Shown here: positions 34,539 through 43,413 of the stretch, piece after piece
Layout: each line of letters opens with the position of its first letter
Position numbering within the stretch: position 1 is the stretch's first letter
Source: Tethya wilhelma
Lineage: Eukaryota > Porifera > Demospongiae > Tethyida > Tethyidae
NCBI GenBank assembly: GCA_964030475.1
Contig: CAXIPT010000005.1
Coordinates: 5,386,436-5,450,435 of the forward strand
DNA length: 64,000 bases
Direction: 5' to 3'
Notes under the pieces: generated by a model
The model's input: only the letters and a program-made list of their open reading frames with translations
The model's database searches: none
What the model was told of the DNA's origin: nothing
Translations under genes and position numbers: made by a program

Positions 34539-36738
34539 ATGTGTGTGTGTGTGTAGGTTCACCTTCTTGGTGGTTTAGGGATGAGGTTGAGACAGGAAGC
34601 CTGTGAGTCTTCTTCTGATCCAAATCCATTGTAAGGAGGCATCTCTCTCTTGAGCTCAGTCACAGGCTGCTTGGGGAACTCAATCGGCTCAAACTTGTCT
34701 GAAAATTGAACACATAGTTAGTACATTGCCAATATTTTGCAAGCTGGATTCATTATAATTTATATATATATATAAGAAGAATATAAGTGTATTGAAATGT
34801 CAAATGGATGTGCTATATACACAGAGTATGTCTGTATTTCTTTTACCAATGCCGTATTTTGTCCTGTAGAATTCCTTGGTGAATTCGTCACATTCACAGA
34901 GCAGTAGCCTGCGCCCCCACGCATTGAGGACAGCCCCAATGGTGAGATCACTCTCGTGATAGTGCTCAATCTCAACAGCACCAGTCTGTGTGAAAGAGTA
35001 GCAGTAGAAAAAATAATGGCTGTCTAGGCAGTAAAAACTAATGCTAGTGATATATAAATGTACCTCTCTTTTGCAACTTAAAGGTACCATAGCAACTTGG
35101 TTGACAACTTTTTAAAGTTGCCAGCAAAGTCACACTGACTGTTAAGTCATACATGTTACAATAAGGGAAAAAATCTTCCAAGTTGCTCAAAAGTTGTTAA
35201 TACCTTCAGTGAGTCCAGTATGTATCTGCCTCCATGCCCTGTTGGTCCAAACACGTTCAGCACCGTTCGTTTGGTCTGTACTCCCGGTTGGAAGAGAGAG
35301 ACGGGCTCCTTGGGCAGGCGAGCCCTGCGGAGGAACATGGAGACTGCATCTCGACCAGAGTTGGGAGGGATCTTCTCCAGCACTTCAATAGTGTCATCGG
35401 CCAGGAAGTAGTGGAGTACCATCTCACGGAAATCACCAAACATACTGGAGAGAGATTGACAACAAATAAACAAACAACAACAAACAAACAAACAAACAAA
35501 CAAACAAAAAACATTGTGTAATGTCTTAAATTTGTGATGGTATTATCTGGCTAAGTTTTGTGTGCTTGTGGTGTGCAGGATTGGGTCCGTTTGTCTCACC
35601 TGTCCGAGTCATCCCAGTAGCCAAAGAATCGCAGCACCTGGCGATCGTAGTCAAGGAACTGTCTGAGAGTGTCCAATTTCTCGTAGGGTCTCAGAGGCTG
35701 CATGGCTGCCGTTTGCTAAATCACAAATTTAGTGGAAAATCCAATTAACATGTGATACTGAATTTGATTAATGACGATAAATTTGAGGGTTTACCTCATT
35801 GCGATGAGTGGTGTAAGGATCGGACGGGATATTGACAGAAGGTGGAACTCGTACGCCCAACTTGGAGAGAAAGTTACGAGTGAACTCATCACAATCCTGA
35901 AAAACAAAAACCAAAGAGGAAGAATAATAATTAATATATAGCAGTCCCTAGAGAAGCTATTTTAAACCATAAAACACAAACTGATGCAAGATTATGTTGT
36001 AACGAAATAAGACAAAAAATCCATCTTACAGTGATCTTGAACGTCCTCCCGTGAAGCACAATCTCCTTGTCCACGTTGAAGTCATCCACGGTGTAGAAGA
36101 GACCATCGTGTGGAGCGGGCAGGGGGATGCGATGGCGACGAATGAGAGTCCCTTGAGGGACACCGGAGTTCTCCACTCGTGGTTCGTTCACTTGTATGGT
36201 GTCGTCCTCCAGGTAGAAGAGGATGATGCAATGGCGGATGCGATACTTCTCTTCACGTTTCTCATGTACTCCCTCTTGGAAGTAAGCATAGAACCGTAGC
36301 ACCTGATAGGACAGCGAGAGAAGGCACATAGCTTTAATGCTCTATACAGAATATTCTCTCTAGTTTTGCTTCACCTACCTGTCTATCGAAAGCAACCCAG
36401 GCTGGTTTGTTTCCGCTCACACCTTTGGGATAAACACTGATGTTCTTCTTGAGCACCTGGCCTTGCAGAGGCTGACCACCTGTGAACATCATAGCTCACA
36501 TAAACATTGCAGTGATGTAGTTAGTAATTTTACCTATTCCAGGCTTGCTCTCAAAGACTGGTACATCACTGCGGTAGTCAAAGGCATGGGACTTGTGAAA
36601 CTTGGTCTTACCAAGCTGCATAATATACCAGTGGTCAAGGCTTGATTGAAGCAAACACAATAATTTACATGCTTTATTTTGTTCATTTTGGCTTACATTT
36701 TTATCGAAGTTGTTCCCCGGTAGAAGAGGGAGCGTCAT
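23932..36738 (-). CDS. EFHC: EF-hand domain (C-terminal) containing protein, EFHC1/2-like
   Basis: Ciliary doublet-microtubule inner protein family with three DM10 domains. Fifteen exons join in frame: 36697-36738, 36534-36615, 36379-36479, 36030-36302, 35795-35896, 35600-35715, 35204-35444, 34847-34985, 34563-34698, 34168-34340, 33698-33888, 33304-33437, then 24327-24615, 24132-24221, 23932-24036, giving 737 residues (human EFHC2 749). DM10 domains lie at about 76-180, 228-350 and 420-525; each shows the YxxDDTIxVxEPxxxNSG motif. The EF-hand loop [12 protein letters not shown] is at about residue 630. Exons 10-12 occur a second time at 25638-25810, 25168-25358 and 24774-24907, in the identical segment 24514-25970. 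The 7-kb gap between the two halves is filled by unrelated contigs. Confidence 0.92.
24514..25970. repeat. Identical segment, copy 1 (EFHC exons 10-13)
   Basis: Matches 33044-34500 with a constant offset of 8,530 through coding exons, a (CA)n tract and a tandem repeat; I saw no indel. It ends at a (GT)n tract and an N (26045). Confidence 0.9.
25440..25625. repeat. Tandem repeat of about 45 bp in an EFHC intron
   Basis: Four units of TTCTTAGGTTCTCCATTAAAGTACTGGGAAAAAA type. The same array with the same unit count is at 33970-34155. Confidence 0.85.
25976..26044. repeat. (GT)n microsatellite ending at a contig join
   Basis: The GT tract is followed by an N at 26045. The equivalent tract at 34504-34554 instead runs on into EFHC exon 9, showing where this copy was cut. 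Confidence 0.95.
26046..26850. repeat. 42-bp tandem repeat split by a LINE insertion
   Basis: Three units of CAATGAGCAATGTACAATGTG plus CAACAGACAACGTGCATCAAA at 26046-26187 and about 1.5 further units at 26789-26850, interrupted by the element at 26188-26788. Confidence 0.9.
26188..26788 (+). mobile_element. 5'-truncated non-LTR retrotransposon (3' end)
   Basis: The ORF beginning [17 protein letters not shown] and ending near [11 protein letters not shown] corresponds to the last 150 residues of the reverse-transcriptase ORF at 29341-31326 ([13 protein letters not shown]...ISLWNTLP). It is followed by a 3' UTR and an A-rich tail (about 26758-26789). The two elements are related but clearly different in sequence. 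The abrupt left end inside the ORF is the usual 5' truncation of LINE integration. A premature stop precedes the natural C-terminus. Confidence 0.85.
26851..27770. other. Upstream region of the lectin-like gene
   Basis: No ORF is supported. A motif of about 30 bp (GGCCTACTTTGTGGATCAGATG...) at 26924-26952 returns at 29238-29266, on either side of the lectin-like gene. An AACTTC run follows the first copy. Confidence 0.5.
27774..27780 (+). promoter_or_regulatory. TATA box of the lectin-like gene
   Basis: TATAAAA followed by GGGACAGACTGCAG lies about 150 bp before the chosen ATG, with an initiator-like TTAGTTCATC 25 bp further on. This is the clearest TATA box in the window. Confidence 0.6.
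27926..28846 (+). CDS. Small ricin-type beta-trefoil-like protein
   Basis: Two exons, 27926-28135 and 28676-28846, join in phase 0 and give 126 residues. The pattern [20 protein letters not shown], then [27 protein letters not shown] and a terminal [10 protein letters not shown] resembles one beta-trefoil repeat set of RicinB-lectin-type domains (repeated Q-x-W and D-V motifs), like those of small cytosolic invertebrate lectins. There is no signal peptide. Carbohydrate binding is inferred from the fold only. Its 540-bp intron carries an inverted-repeat element. The gene lies on the block between the Ns at 26045 and 31470, so its true genomic neighbours are uncertain. Confidence 0.65.
28304..28480. 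repeat. Inverted-repeat (MITE-like) element in intron
   Basis: The left arm containing AATACTTTTTACTGCACTGCC is the near-perfect reverse complement of GGGCAGTGTAGTGTAAAAAGT in the right arm. An inner AAATTTTTACTACTTGT / ACAAGTAGTAAAAATTTT pair extends the stem. It would fold into a hairpin of about 170 bases. Confidence 0.85.
28847..29340. other. Spacer with short palindromic element
   Basis: Contains the second copy of the GGCCTACTTTGTGGATCAGATG motif (29238) followed at 29271-29312 by TAGTCTGGCT ... AGCCAGACTA, a short inverted repeat around TTCGCACGGGG. No gene is seen. Confidence 0.5.
29341..31461 (+). mobile_element. Non-LTR retrotransposon (Jockey/CR1-like) with intact reverse transcriptase
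   Basis: A 661-codon open frame ending at 31326. An N-terminal linker ([18 protein letters not shown]) of the kind found between endonuclease and RT leads to the RT domain: [47 protein letters not shown] (about residue 360) and the catalytic box FADD (about 393). The C-terminal region ends LWNTLPREL. The 3' UTR and a poly(A) tract (31432-31461) follow. No endonuclease domain precedes it and no convincing Met starts the frame, so it is 5'-truncated, but the RT frame has no stop, which indicates recent integration. The element ends at the N at 31470. Confidence 0.92.
31471..31746 (+). pseudogene. 3' remnant of an array-type receptor gene
   Basis: Encodes a damaged C-terminus ([29 protein letters not shown]) of the receptor family. 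It is the near reverse complement of 41440-41655, including the neighbouring 3' UTR, so it is the same or a paralogous locus in opposite orientation. Confidence 0.8.
31747..32160. other. Intergenic spacer
   Basis: Upstream region of the truncated receptor gene. It contains a TATCTTATGCCTTAAAGA motif shared with the 3' flank of the array member near 41340. No coding feature. Confidence 0.5.
32161..33042 (+). CDS. Array-type receptor gene, 5' half (cut by N)
   Basis: Closest relative of the intact gene at 38853-40667: same signal peptide ([20 protein letters not shown]) and a similar ectodomain with several substitutions ([20 protein letters not shown]). 294 residues are present, through the fourth membrane segment ([11 protein letters not shown]), where the N at 33043 ends it; the following sequence is EFHC on the other strand. 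Together with 31471-31746 it reproduces, inverted, the order pseudogene tail then gene start found at 41655-39780. Confidence 0.88.
33044..34500. repeat. Identical segment, copy 2 (EFHC exons 10-13)
   Basis: Second copy of 24514-25970. Exon 13 is cut at 33044. On the right it is continuous with EFHC exons 9 to 1, so this copy carries the 5' half of the gene and copy 1 the 3' half. Confidence 0.9.
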
Positions 36739-37005
36739 TCTCCTAGAGCTACGGACAAAGATGAAAAGATCCTTTGCAGTGTGTTTGAAAGTAGTTTGTT
36801 GTCATGGCAACACTGGTCGTGCGGGCCCCTACTCTAATTAATGCCCATTCTACTCTAAATAGAGCGCATCAAGCACAGGTAAGTCAAATGTAGCGGGAAA
36901 GAAAACGCCTATTAGCACATTTTCCTCAATGGTACTTATTAATACGACCTAATTGAATGTGCTAGACCATGTCTCTTTCTTGTCTGTCTCTCTTGCAGTC
37001 TGAAA
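36739..37005. promoter_or_regulatory. Bidirectional EFHC / FNDC3 promoter
   Basis: The ATG of EFHC (-) and the coding start of FNDC3 (+) are 267 bp apart. FNDC3 has a probable noncoding first exon ending CACAG before GTAAGTC at about 36881, joined to an acceptor at 36998. An upstream ATG (36798) in that exon would meet a stop at the splice junction, so 37006 is the start. CAAT-like and TATA motifs are not obvious. Confidence 0.55.
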
Positions 37006-38525
37006 ATGGCTAGTGCAGGAGATGAAGAGAGAAATGGTGAAGGTCAGCAAGGTCAACAAGGTGCTCCTCACAGACACCACCATCACCATCATGGCCACCC
37101 GCACATTCATGTTCCCAATGTGAACTTGCGACCTGGACAGCAGCTAATGATGCAAATGGTGCCCCCTCAAGTTGCTCAGGTAGACTAGCTGTTCATGCAT
37201 AGTGTATGATAATTCTATACCTATGTGTGCACATAAGTCTCACAGAGTGAGTGTGAGAGGCTATGGGAGAGTGCAGTGTGTTATGTCTGTGTGTACAATT
37301 TGTGTTTGCTGCTGTCTCTGAAAGTGGTAGCAAATTACATACATACCAGTAAGCAATAACAGTAAACTGTAGGTGAAGTGGATATGTACATACGTATGTC
37401 ATATAATCATAGTTTACTTGGTGCATGAAGCACTTTTAGTGGAAGTTCTCAATAAGTTTAACCCTATTGTAACTTTCCTTCCTTCCTTCCCATAGGTTCC
37501 TGGACAGCCTGGTATTGTTAGAGTGGTGCGTCCAGCCCATGCTCACTTCCGTGTGGTCAATACTGCACAGCACCAACAAAATGTGCAGCATCAGCAACAA
37601 ATTCGCCAGCAGCAACAGCAGAGAGAGCAGGAAGGTAAGATACTGGCACATCCACAGAGCTGTTGAAGTGCATATGTACTTATACTACATGTATGTTCTC
37701 TCTATGATTTCACGATATTGTTTGTAGAGCAAGCTAAAAAGGAAGCTGAAGAAAAGAAAAAGGAACTTATTACTAAACTATCCATGTCACAACCTCCTAC
37801 AGTAAGCCAGTACTTATTTCTAAAGTGTATTGTTCACTTCCGTGAACTTTTGCCATTACTATATAGCTTGAGCACAATGAACCTGAGGGTGTGGTCAAGT
37901 TGTCATGGAAACTTATTGAGACCTCACCAGTGGAGTATTGTGTCCTCATGTACAAAGATGGCAAACAAGAGAGCACTGAAGTCTACAAGGGAAAGGAAAC
38001 TTCTTGTTCGTTGATGTCTGATGACGTACTCTCAGCAGGTCACACGCACGAGTTTGCAGTATATGCGTGTGCTGAGGGAGAGACTGGAAAAGAGAGTGAC
38101 AGTGAGTCTTTGTACATTGTATTCAAGCTTGAATGTCACTAACGCTTTATTTGTGTATCATAAGTGTATAGATACATGTATCACAAATAGTATCTAATAT
38201 AATATAGTTTAAATCTGTGAGTAGATGATACTCAATGATGCAAATTTCTTTCAGGAGTATCCTTAAGTCTCCCAGCTCTCCCTCCCTCTCGACCTAACCC
38301 TCCCAAGGTGTCCAATAAGGGGAAGAATAACGTCTCATTTCGTTGGAACTCTCCCTGTGATAATGGCTCTCCTATATCCCAGTATGAATTGGAATGGGAC
38401 CAGTGTCGTGGAGAATGGGAACAGATTTATTGCGATAAGGCAAAGCAGTTCAAGTTCTCTCATCGATTCACGCCTGGATCTCATGCAGTGTTTCGACTGA
38501 GAGCTGCCAATGAGGTTGGCCTGAG
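37006..38525 (+). CDS. FNDC3: FNDC3-like fibronectin type III protein, 5' exons
   Basis: Exons 37006-37179, 37496-37634, 37728-37801, 37867-38101 and 38255-38525 join in frame. The N-terminus is His-rich (HRHHHHHHGHPHIHVPNVNL) and Gln-rich, then a charged coiled coil (EQAKKEAEEKKKELITKL), then two FN3 domains, the first with VKLSWKLIE and FAVYACAEG, the second with NNVSFRWNSPCDNGSPISQYELEWD and AVFRLRAANEVGL. This is the order found in FNDC3A/B, Golgi/ER-anchored proteins with up to nine FN3 domains. The last visible exon ends in phase 2 (CTGAG before GTTAGT), in the middle of the second FN3 domain, and the gene resumes only at 61913. Confidence 0.85.
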
Positions 38526-38534
38526 GTTAGTTGA

Positions 38535-38700
38535 TACCGTATAGCGGGTAAATTTGGCAGGTTTGAAGTTTACTGAATTCCCATTTTAGCATTATTGGCG
38601 ATTTAGTTCTGCATGCTGCATTGTTTATCTGTGTACACATGCGTATAAAACTGTTTGGCGATTTTTAATTATCAACAAAATTTATACTATGTGGTAGTTA
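38535..38700. repeat. MITE-like element, copy near FNDC3 exon
   Basis: Begins TACCGTATAGCGGGTAAATTTGGC and shares TTTAGCATTATTGGCGATTT, CTGCATTGTTTA and TATAAAACT with the element at 2470. It lies ten bases after the FNDC3 donor site and is absent from the related position at 41195, so it was inserted after that duplication or lost there. Confidence 0.65.
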
Positions 38701-38852
38701 TTGTGTAGCATGTAAGATGGATGACATTACATTCATGTATTAAACTAGGGACTACAAAAATTTTCTCGAGGTCTAAGATAAACTTTCATTACTTTAATGT
38801 ATGTAGTTTATGGGAATTCCTGCATAGTACTGAAGTGTCATTATAGTGCCAA

Positions 38853-40667
38853 TTAAGGTTTTACTAGTAGTGGGGGATATTCTTCCGGATGCAGAAGTCT
38901 GTATGGTTGTGCTTCGGTTTCATCTGCTTGTCCCCTTTTCAGTATCACAATAGCTTGTATCACTTTGTTGTAAATACTCGAGGCTCTTCGGATAACTCCA
39001 GTATGAATGAGAAGTTTGTATAGTAAATAACACATAAAATATATCAATGGAATAGCTGTGAGTATATTAATAGGGGTGAGTGATACACGGCGTACACCTC
39101 GGGAAAATTCTACCCATAGTATAGCCAGGGTTGTGATATTCAATACCATAATATGTATCACGTTATGAAGCTCCTTTTTGTATGGTCGAAAAATTGCAAT
39201 GATAATTGAGGATAGTGATAGTCCACCACCGAGGAACAAGCTAAAATAATAATTTTGGATTGTTACCAAGCTGAATAGGCGGAAAATCAAGTAGACACCA
39301 GCAAACCATCGATAATCCCTAGTTCCAGCTGTTCCATCTTTGAAACAGCTCTGAACTATTCGTACTATTTCATGTAGCAATGGCATTTGCAGCCTTGAAC
39401 AACTGATACATTTCTGAAAGAACCTGTTTTGATAGAAGAGAAATAGAAATGTAGGGAAAATTATAAACAGCAGAGAAATGAAAAGTGCGGGTATTCCATA
39501 AACAAGATGTTTTGATCCAAAATACTTCATTTCAGGATTGTGATAGGCTACATAACCTAACGTTCCTCGACAGATATCTCCAGGATGAGAATAATATAGC
39601 AGATCAAAAGAGACTATTGTTAATTTTGAGAAGGAGAGCAGTAGAAATGTAGCAAAGGCATTGATGACAGAGCCTTTGAGGTTCCATGTTCTACGGAAGC
39701 TGATGAAGAAGCGACGAAATGGTCTCCACAGCCACACAAACAGCCTGTAGCCTTTGTCATGGAACTCAATGAAGTAGTAGACCAGTGCAGTGAGGATCAG
39801 AGGGTAGAGGGCTACAGTGTAGTCCAAAGCAACCACTTGTATAGTAGACATCTCATTACTGATACAGAAAGGAGGGACCAGATAGCGGAAGAAATCCAAG
39901 TTCCAAATCCCATAAAAGGTCAATACGAGAGCATATATAATAGCATTGCTAGACAATTTCTCATGGTAATAAAGGGAAGGACTGCTGTAGAGGTTTATGC
40001 CAGCTACATAGAGTTGGCAAGTAATTATAAAGATATTCATTGGTGCCGAAGTTGCCTCAAATCTGAAAATGATGATCACTATACACAGTAAAGTAGTGGG
40101 AAGCATGGTTAGACTGAAGTAAACCAACCAGCCATACCTACTGTCCAGACACTCCAAACACTCTCGCTTGTAAGACAGAACAGCTGGTCCTAATCCATCC
40201 TGACACTGGCTACAGAGAAGTCCAGTTCGATTGAGACCTCCACACATGAACTCATTGAGATCATCAATATCTTGTGGTAGCACTGAATCAATTGAAAGGC
40301 TAATTTGTATATTCTCCCTTGTACTTTTGTAGTTAATGTCGTATGGACATAATCCAATGTATGTTAAGTTGGTTGAACTGTTGAATGTCATACAGTATCC
40401 CATTTCCAGTTTAGTTTGATTAGCTTTAGGATTACACTTCGCAATGTAGTCAATTGGTCCACATTTACAAGCTGTATCATTTGTAGCATCATTGAAATCT
40501 GGTACAAACCATGTTGGACACCTGTGAAAATACAGAGGTGCCATACAAGAGGAGCCATTTGTCTCCCTTACTACTTCTTTACTGCAATAAGCTTTGAATA
40601 TGGGGTTCACTAGAAAGATAGTGATACTCAGTAACCGGAGCATTGCTAGACTAAGTCTAGTTTTCAT
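38853..40667 (-). CDS. Multipass receptor-like protein, array member 1 (type A)
   Basis: Founding description of the family. Intronless, about 604 residues from Met 40667 (an upstream in-frame Met exists at 40697). Signal peptide, then a roughly 160-residue ectodomain with about 12 Cys ([27 protein letters not shown]), N-glycosylation sites, and a membrane-proximal Cys cluster ([14 protein letters not shown] ... CLECL). About nine or ten hydrophobic segments follow, starting [20 protein letters not shown]; between segments 4 and 5 is a long basic loop (HDKGYRLFVWLWRPFRRFFI). The C-terminal tail ends PYRLLHPEEYPPLLVKP. Ligand and signalling are unknown; the layout fits a surface receptor or channel-like protein. 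It is antisense to FNDC3. Related C-terminal modules occur in large sponge surface proteins (recalled). Confidence 0.8.
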   Translation of the reverse strand: MKTRLSLAMLRLLSITIFLVNPIFKAYCSKEVVRETNGSSCMAPLYFHRCPTWFVPDFNDATNDTACKCGPIDYIAKCNPKANQTKLEMGYCMTFNSSTNLTYIGLCPYDINYKSTRENIQISLSIDSVLPQDIDDLNEFMCGGLNRTGLLCSQCQDGLGPAVLSYKRECLECLDSRYGWLVYFSLTMLPTTLLCIVIIIFRFEATSAPMNIFIITCQLYVAGINLYSSPSLYYHEKLSSNAIIYALVLTFYGIWNLDFFRYLVPPFCISNEMSTIQVVALDYTVALYPLILTALVYYFIEFHDKGYRLFVWLWRPFRRFFISFRRTWNLKGSVINAFATFLLLSFSKLTIVSFDLLYYSHPGDICRGTLGYVAYHNPEMKYFGSKHLVYGIPALFISLLFIIFPTFLFLFYQNRFFQKCISCSRLQMPLLHEIVRIVQSCFKDGTAGTRDYRWFAGVYLIFRLFSLVTIQNYYFSLFLGGGLSLSSIIIAIFRPYKKELHNVIHIMVLNITTLAILWVEFSRGVRRVSLTPINILTAIPLIYFMCYLLYKLLIHTGVIRRASSIYNKVIQAIVILKRGQADETEAQPYRLLHPEEYPPLLVKP

Positions 40668-41152
40668 TATGATCAGAAGTTGTTGCTTTCGTATCATTCA
40701 TCCAGTAGTTATAATGAACATGTAGAGTTTATAACAGTTTTTGTAACTTGTATGTATATGTTTTTTTAGTATAAGTACTTAAGAATACATTCATTATGCA
40801 CGCCTACATCATACAAATATCCGTCAGCATCTATAATAGCTGTTTGTTTTTTGACACACCAGTACATGTTCTCAAGTAATAACTGGACTTATACTTGAAT
40901 AATTTTTGATTTCAACTGCAACACATGCAGTGACAATCAACATGCAGTTCATGATGGCAAGTATCCACTTTACACAAGTCTTAGTCAATTTCATGCCATT
41001 ATAGTGCCTGTATATATAATTAGAGTGATGTCTATATTTGTTCATGCCTATAATTATAGTGTTTGATTTAAGAACATGCATTAGCTATAGGTTACTATTG
41101 TACACAATTATTGTGTTTACTAGCCTAGATGGCTGTTCTATTTCTACCTTGT

Positions 41153-41203
41153 AGTGTTTTGACTAAGAACTGCCAATGAGGTTGGTCTGAGGTTGTAAAC
41201 AGT
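41153..41203 (+). pseudogene. Decayed copy of the end of the FNDC3 exon
   Basis: TGTTTTGACTAAGAACTGCC plus AATGAGGTTGGTCTGAGGTT matches 38488-38527 (end of the FN3 exon with its donor) at most positions; an Arg codon has become TGA. The following 270 bp also align in order with the sequence after the true exon (shared GGGAATTCCTGC and ATTAAGGTTTT blocks), so host exon and receptor 3' flank were duplicated as one unit. Confidence 0.8.
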
Positions 41204-41439
41204 TTTTTTAATGTTGTTGTTTCATAAATAAATATTATTATAAATTGTCAACATCTACTATAATGTATTAGTGAAAATCCAGTAATTGTGTAACATGTCT
41301 GCATTAGTGATGATCTTTCCTACTTAAGTTAAATAAGGAATTAAAAAAACTTTCTTTAAGGCATAGGATAAACATTTAAGCATATAGATGTGTATCATCT
41401 TTGGTTGTTAGTTGGGAATTCCTGCTTACTTACAAAGTG

Positions 41440-42310
41440 TCCCTATTACTGATTAAGGTTTTGGAAGAAGTGGGGGGTATTCTGTTGGGTGCAAAAGCTG
41501 GTATGGTAATATCTCATTTTGATCTGCTTGTCCCCTTCTCAGTATCATTATAGTTTTGTTGTAGATGTGTGAGATCCTTTGTGAAACTCCAGTAGCATGC
41601 AGGTAACAGAGGAAATATATATCAATGGTAGAAGAAGACTCGTCAGGATATTAACAGGGATGAGTGATAAATGGTGTATTTTTTTTTTTTTTTTTTTTTT
41701 TCTATAAAATTTCTGCATAATAATAACAAAATACATGGATACATAGTTAGCATATGCTATTCGTATACACAAGTACCCAACAACAAACAAATAGGAAACA
41801 CCAAAAACATTTACAAGTTAGACAGAACATTATACGTTTAAAAGTACTTAATGTAGTAGTATATGCCACGGGAGTAATCTACCCATAGTATATATAGCCA
41901 GGGTTGTGATGTTCATTGCCACAATGTGTGTCTCATTGTGGAGCTCCTTTTGTGTGGGCGGAAAATGGTCATAACAATTGACGTTATTGACAATCCAAAA
42001 GTGTGGTATAATAAAGCTTGATAATGCCAATAATCAAGTAGACATGCACCAGCAAACCATCGATATAATCCCTAGTTCCAGCTGTTCCATCTTTGAAACA
42101 GCTCTGAACTATTTGTATTATTTCATGTAGCAATGGCAACTGCAGGCTTGAACAACTGAGACATTTCTGAAAGTATTAGTTTGTTTTGAGAAATAGAAGC
42201 CGTGTGAGGAAAATGATGAACAGTAGAAAAACAAGTAGTACAGGTATCCCGTAAATAAGGTATTTTTATCTGAAATACTTAATTTCAGGGTTGTAGTATA
42301 GGCTATACAT
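41440..42310 (-). pseudogene. Array member 2 (type A remnant), with LINE insertion
   Basis: Only the C-terminal half remains, with frameshifts and stops: [25 protein letters not shown] near 41460-41570, a loop piece (KELHNETHIVAMNITTLAI) near 41890-41960, and the region of the CFKDGTAGTRDY motif near 42060-42110. A LINE tail splits it at 41679-41852. The 5' half (ectodomain and core) is missing. Confidence 0.8.
41679..41852 (-). mobile_element. 3' tail of the same LINE family, heavily 5'-truncated
   Basis: The reverse complement (TTAAGTACTTTTAAACGT...TTTTATAG followed by poly(A)) matches the last 165 bases of the element at 29341-31461 except for a few substitutions. It is inserted in the coding strand direction of the receptor pseudogene. 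Confidence 0.9.
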
Positions 42311-42946
42311 AACCTAAACTTTTCCTACAAATATTCCGAGGATGATAATATTTTGTATTTGTTTGGAATATCCCAATATCACTTACTTTAACATTTATAC
42401 TCAAAGGCAAACATTCATTAAATAATGTACATGCACCAACATCATAAAAGCAACTATCAATAGTTATTTATGATTGGCGCGATGTTTACTGGAACCATTA
42501 CAGTTGATTGATTTTGATTCCAACAGCAACACAGTGTCAACAATTCAATACAGCAACTAACCTCTATATTATATGCAAGTCAACCTCAGTACCATACTCA
42601 GAATCATGTTGTTACAGTGTATATCTAATGATCTATGTTATTATAGACACACACATGTCTAGTGTTTGATGTACTGTTTAGCTAGAACATGTCTAGTGTT
42701 TGATGTACTGTTTAGCTAGAAATATTTGAGATAAATTTCACAGTTTTATCGATCACCAGTAATCCGCAAAAATTTTACACCACATGCAAAGATCACATTG
42801 CAATAATATGCTTAATCCTCAAAAATTAAATCACAAAAAGCTTAGGAATTGCCTTTCATGGTAATACAATTTTCACATGTATTAATACTTCGTGTTAGTA
42901 AACTTATTCTAAGTGTTAACTGGCCTATGTCTGTTCTGTTTCCACC
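42311..42946. other. Spacer between array members
   Basis: AT-rich. A 33-bp stretch around ACATGTCTAGTGTTTGATGT is repeated directly (42654, 42689). No coding sequence. Confidence 0.5.
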
Positions 42947-43412
42947 TCAGTCTTGCTTTGGAAGAAGCAGGGGGTATTCTGCTGGGTGCAAAAGCCTGTA
43001 TGGTATTACCTCATTTTCATCTGCTTGTCCCCTTGTCAGTATCCTAATAGCCTGAATCACTTTGTTGTAAATACCTGAGATTCTTTGTAAGAGTCCAGTG
43101 TGAATGAGAAGTTTGTAAAGAACATAGCAAAGAAAGTATACCAAGGGGGTTATTATCAATACATTGACAGGCCAGAGTTTTACAGAGTATATTGCACGGG
43201 AATAGTTTACCCATATTATAGCCAGGGTTGTGGCATTCATTGACACAATATTTATCACATTGTGCAGCTCCCTTTTGTATGGTCGAAAGATAGTGATGAC
43301 AATCGAAGATATTGATAGTCCACAAATGAAGAAAAAGCTATAGCCATTTGTTCCAATTATGGACAAGTTGAATATACGAAATATCAAGTAGACACCAGCA
43401 AACCATCGATAA
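42947..43412 (-). CDS. Array member 3 (type A), C-terminal part cut by N
   Basis: 155 codons almost identical to the C-terminus of member 4 (44432): YRWFAGVYLIFRIFNLSIIG to PYRLLHPAEYPLLLPKQD, with substitutions such as NYSRAIYSVKL for DYSRAIYYVPL. The N at 43413 removes the rest, so the gene may be whole in the animal. Confidence 0.85.
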
Positions 43413-43413
43413 N

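Noticed and set aside
36496..36738. Reading EFHC exon 1 as an 80-residue stand-alone protein
   Set aside because: The open frame reads through a donor GTAAGC at 36696; the spliced version continues into the DM10 exons in frame.
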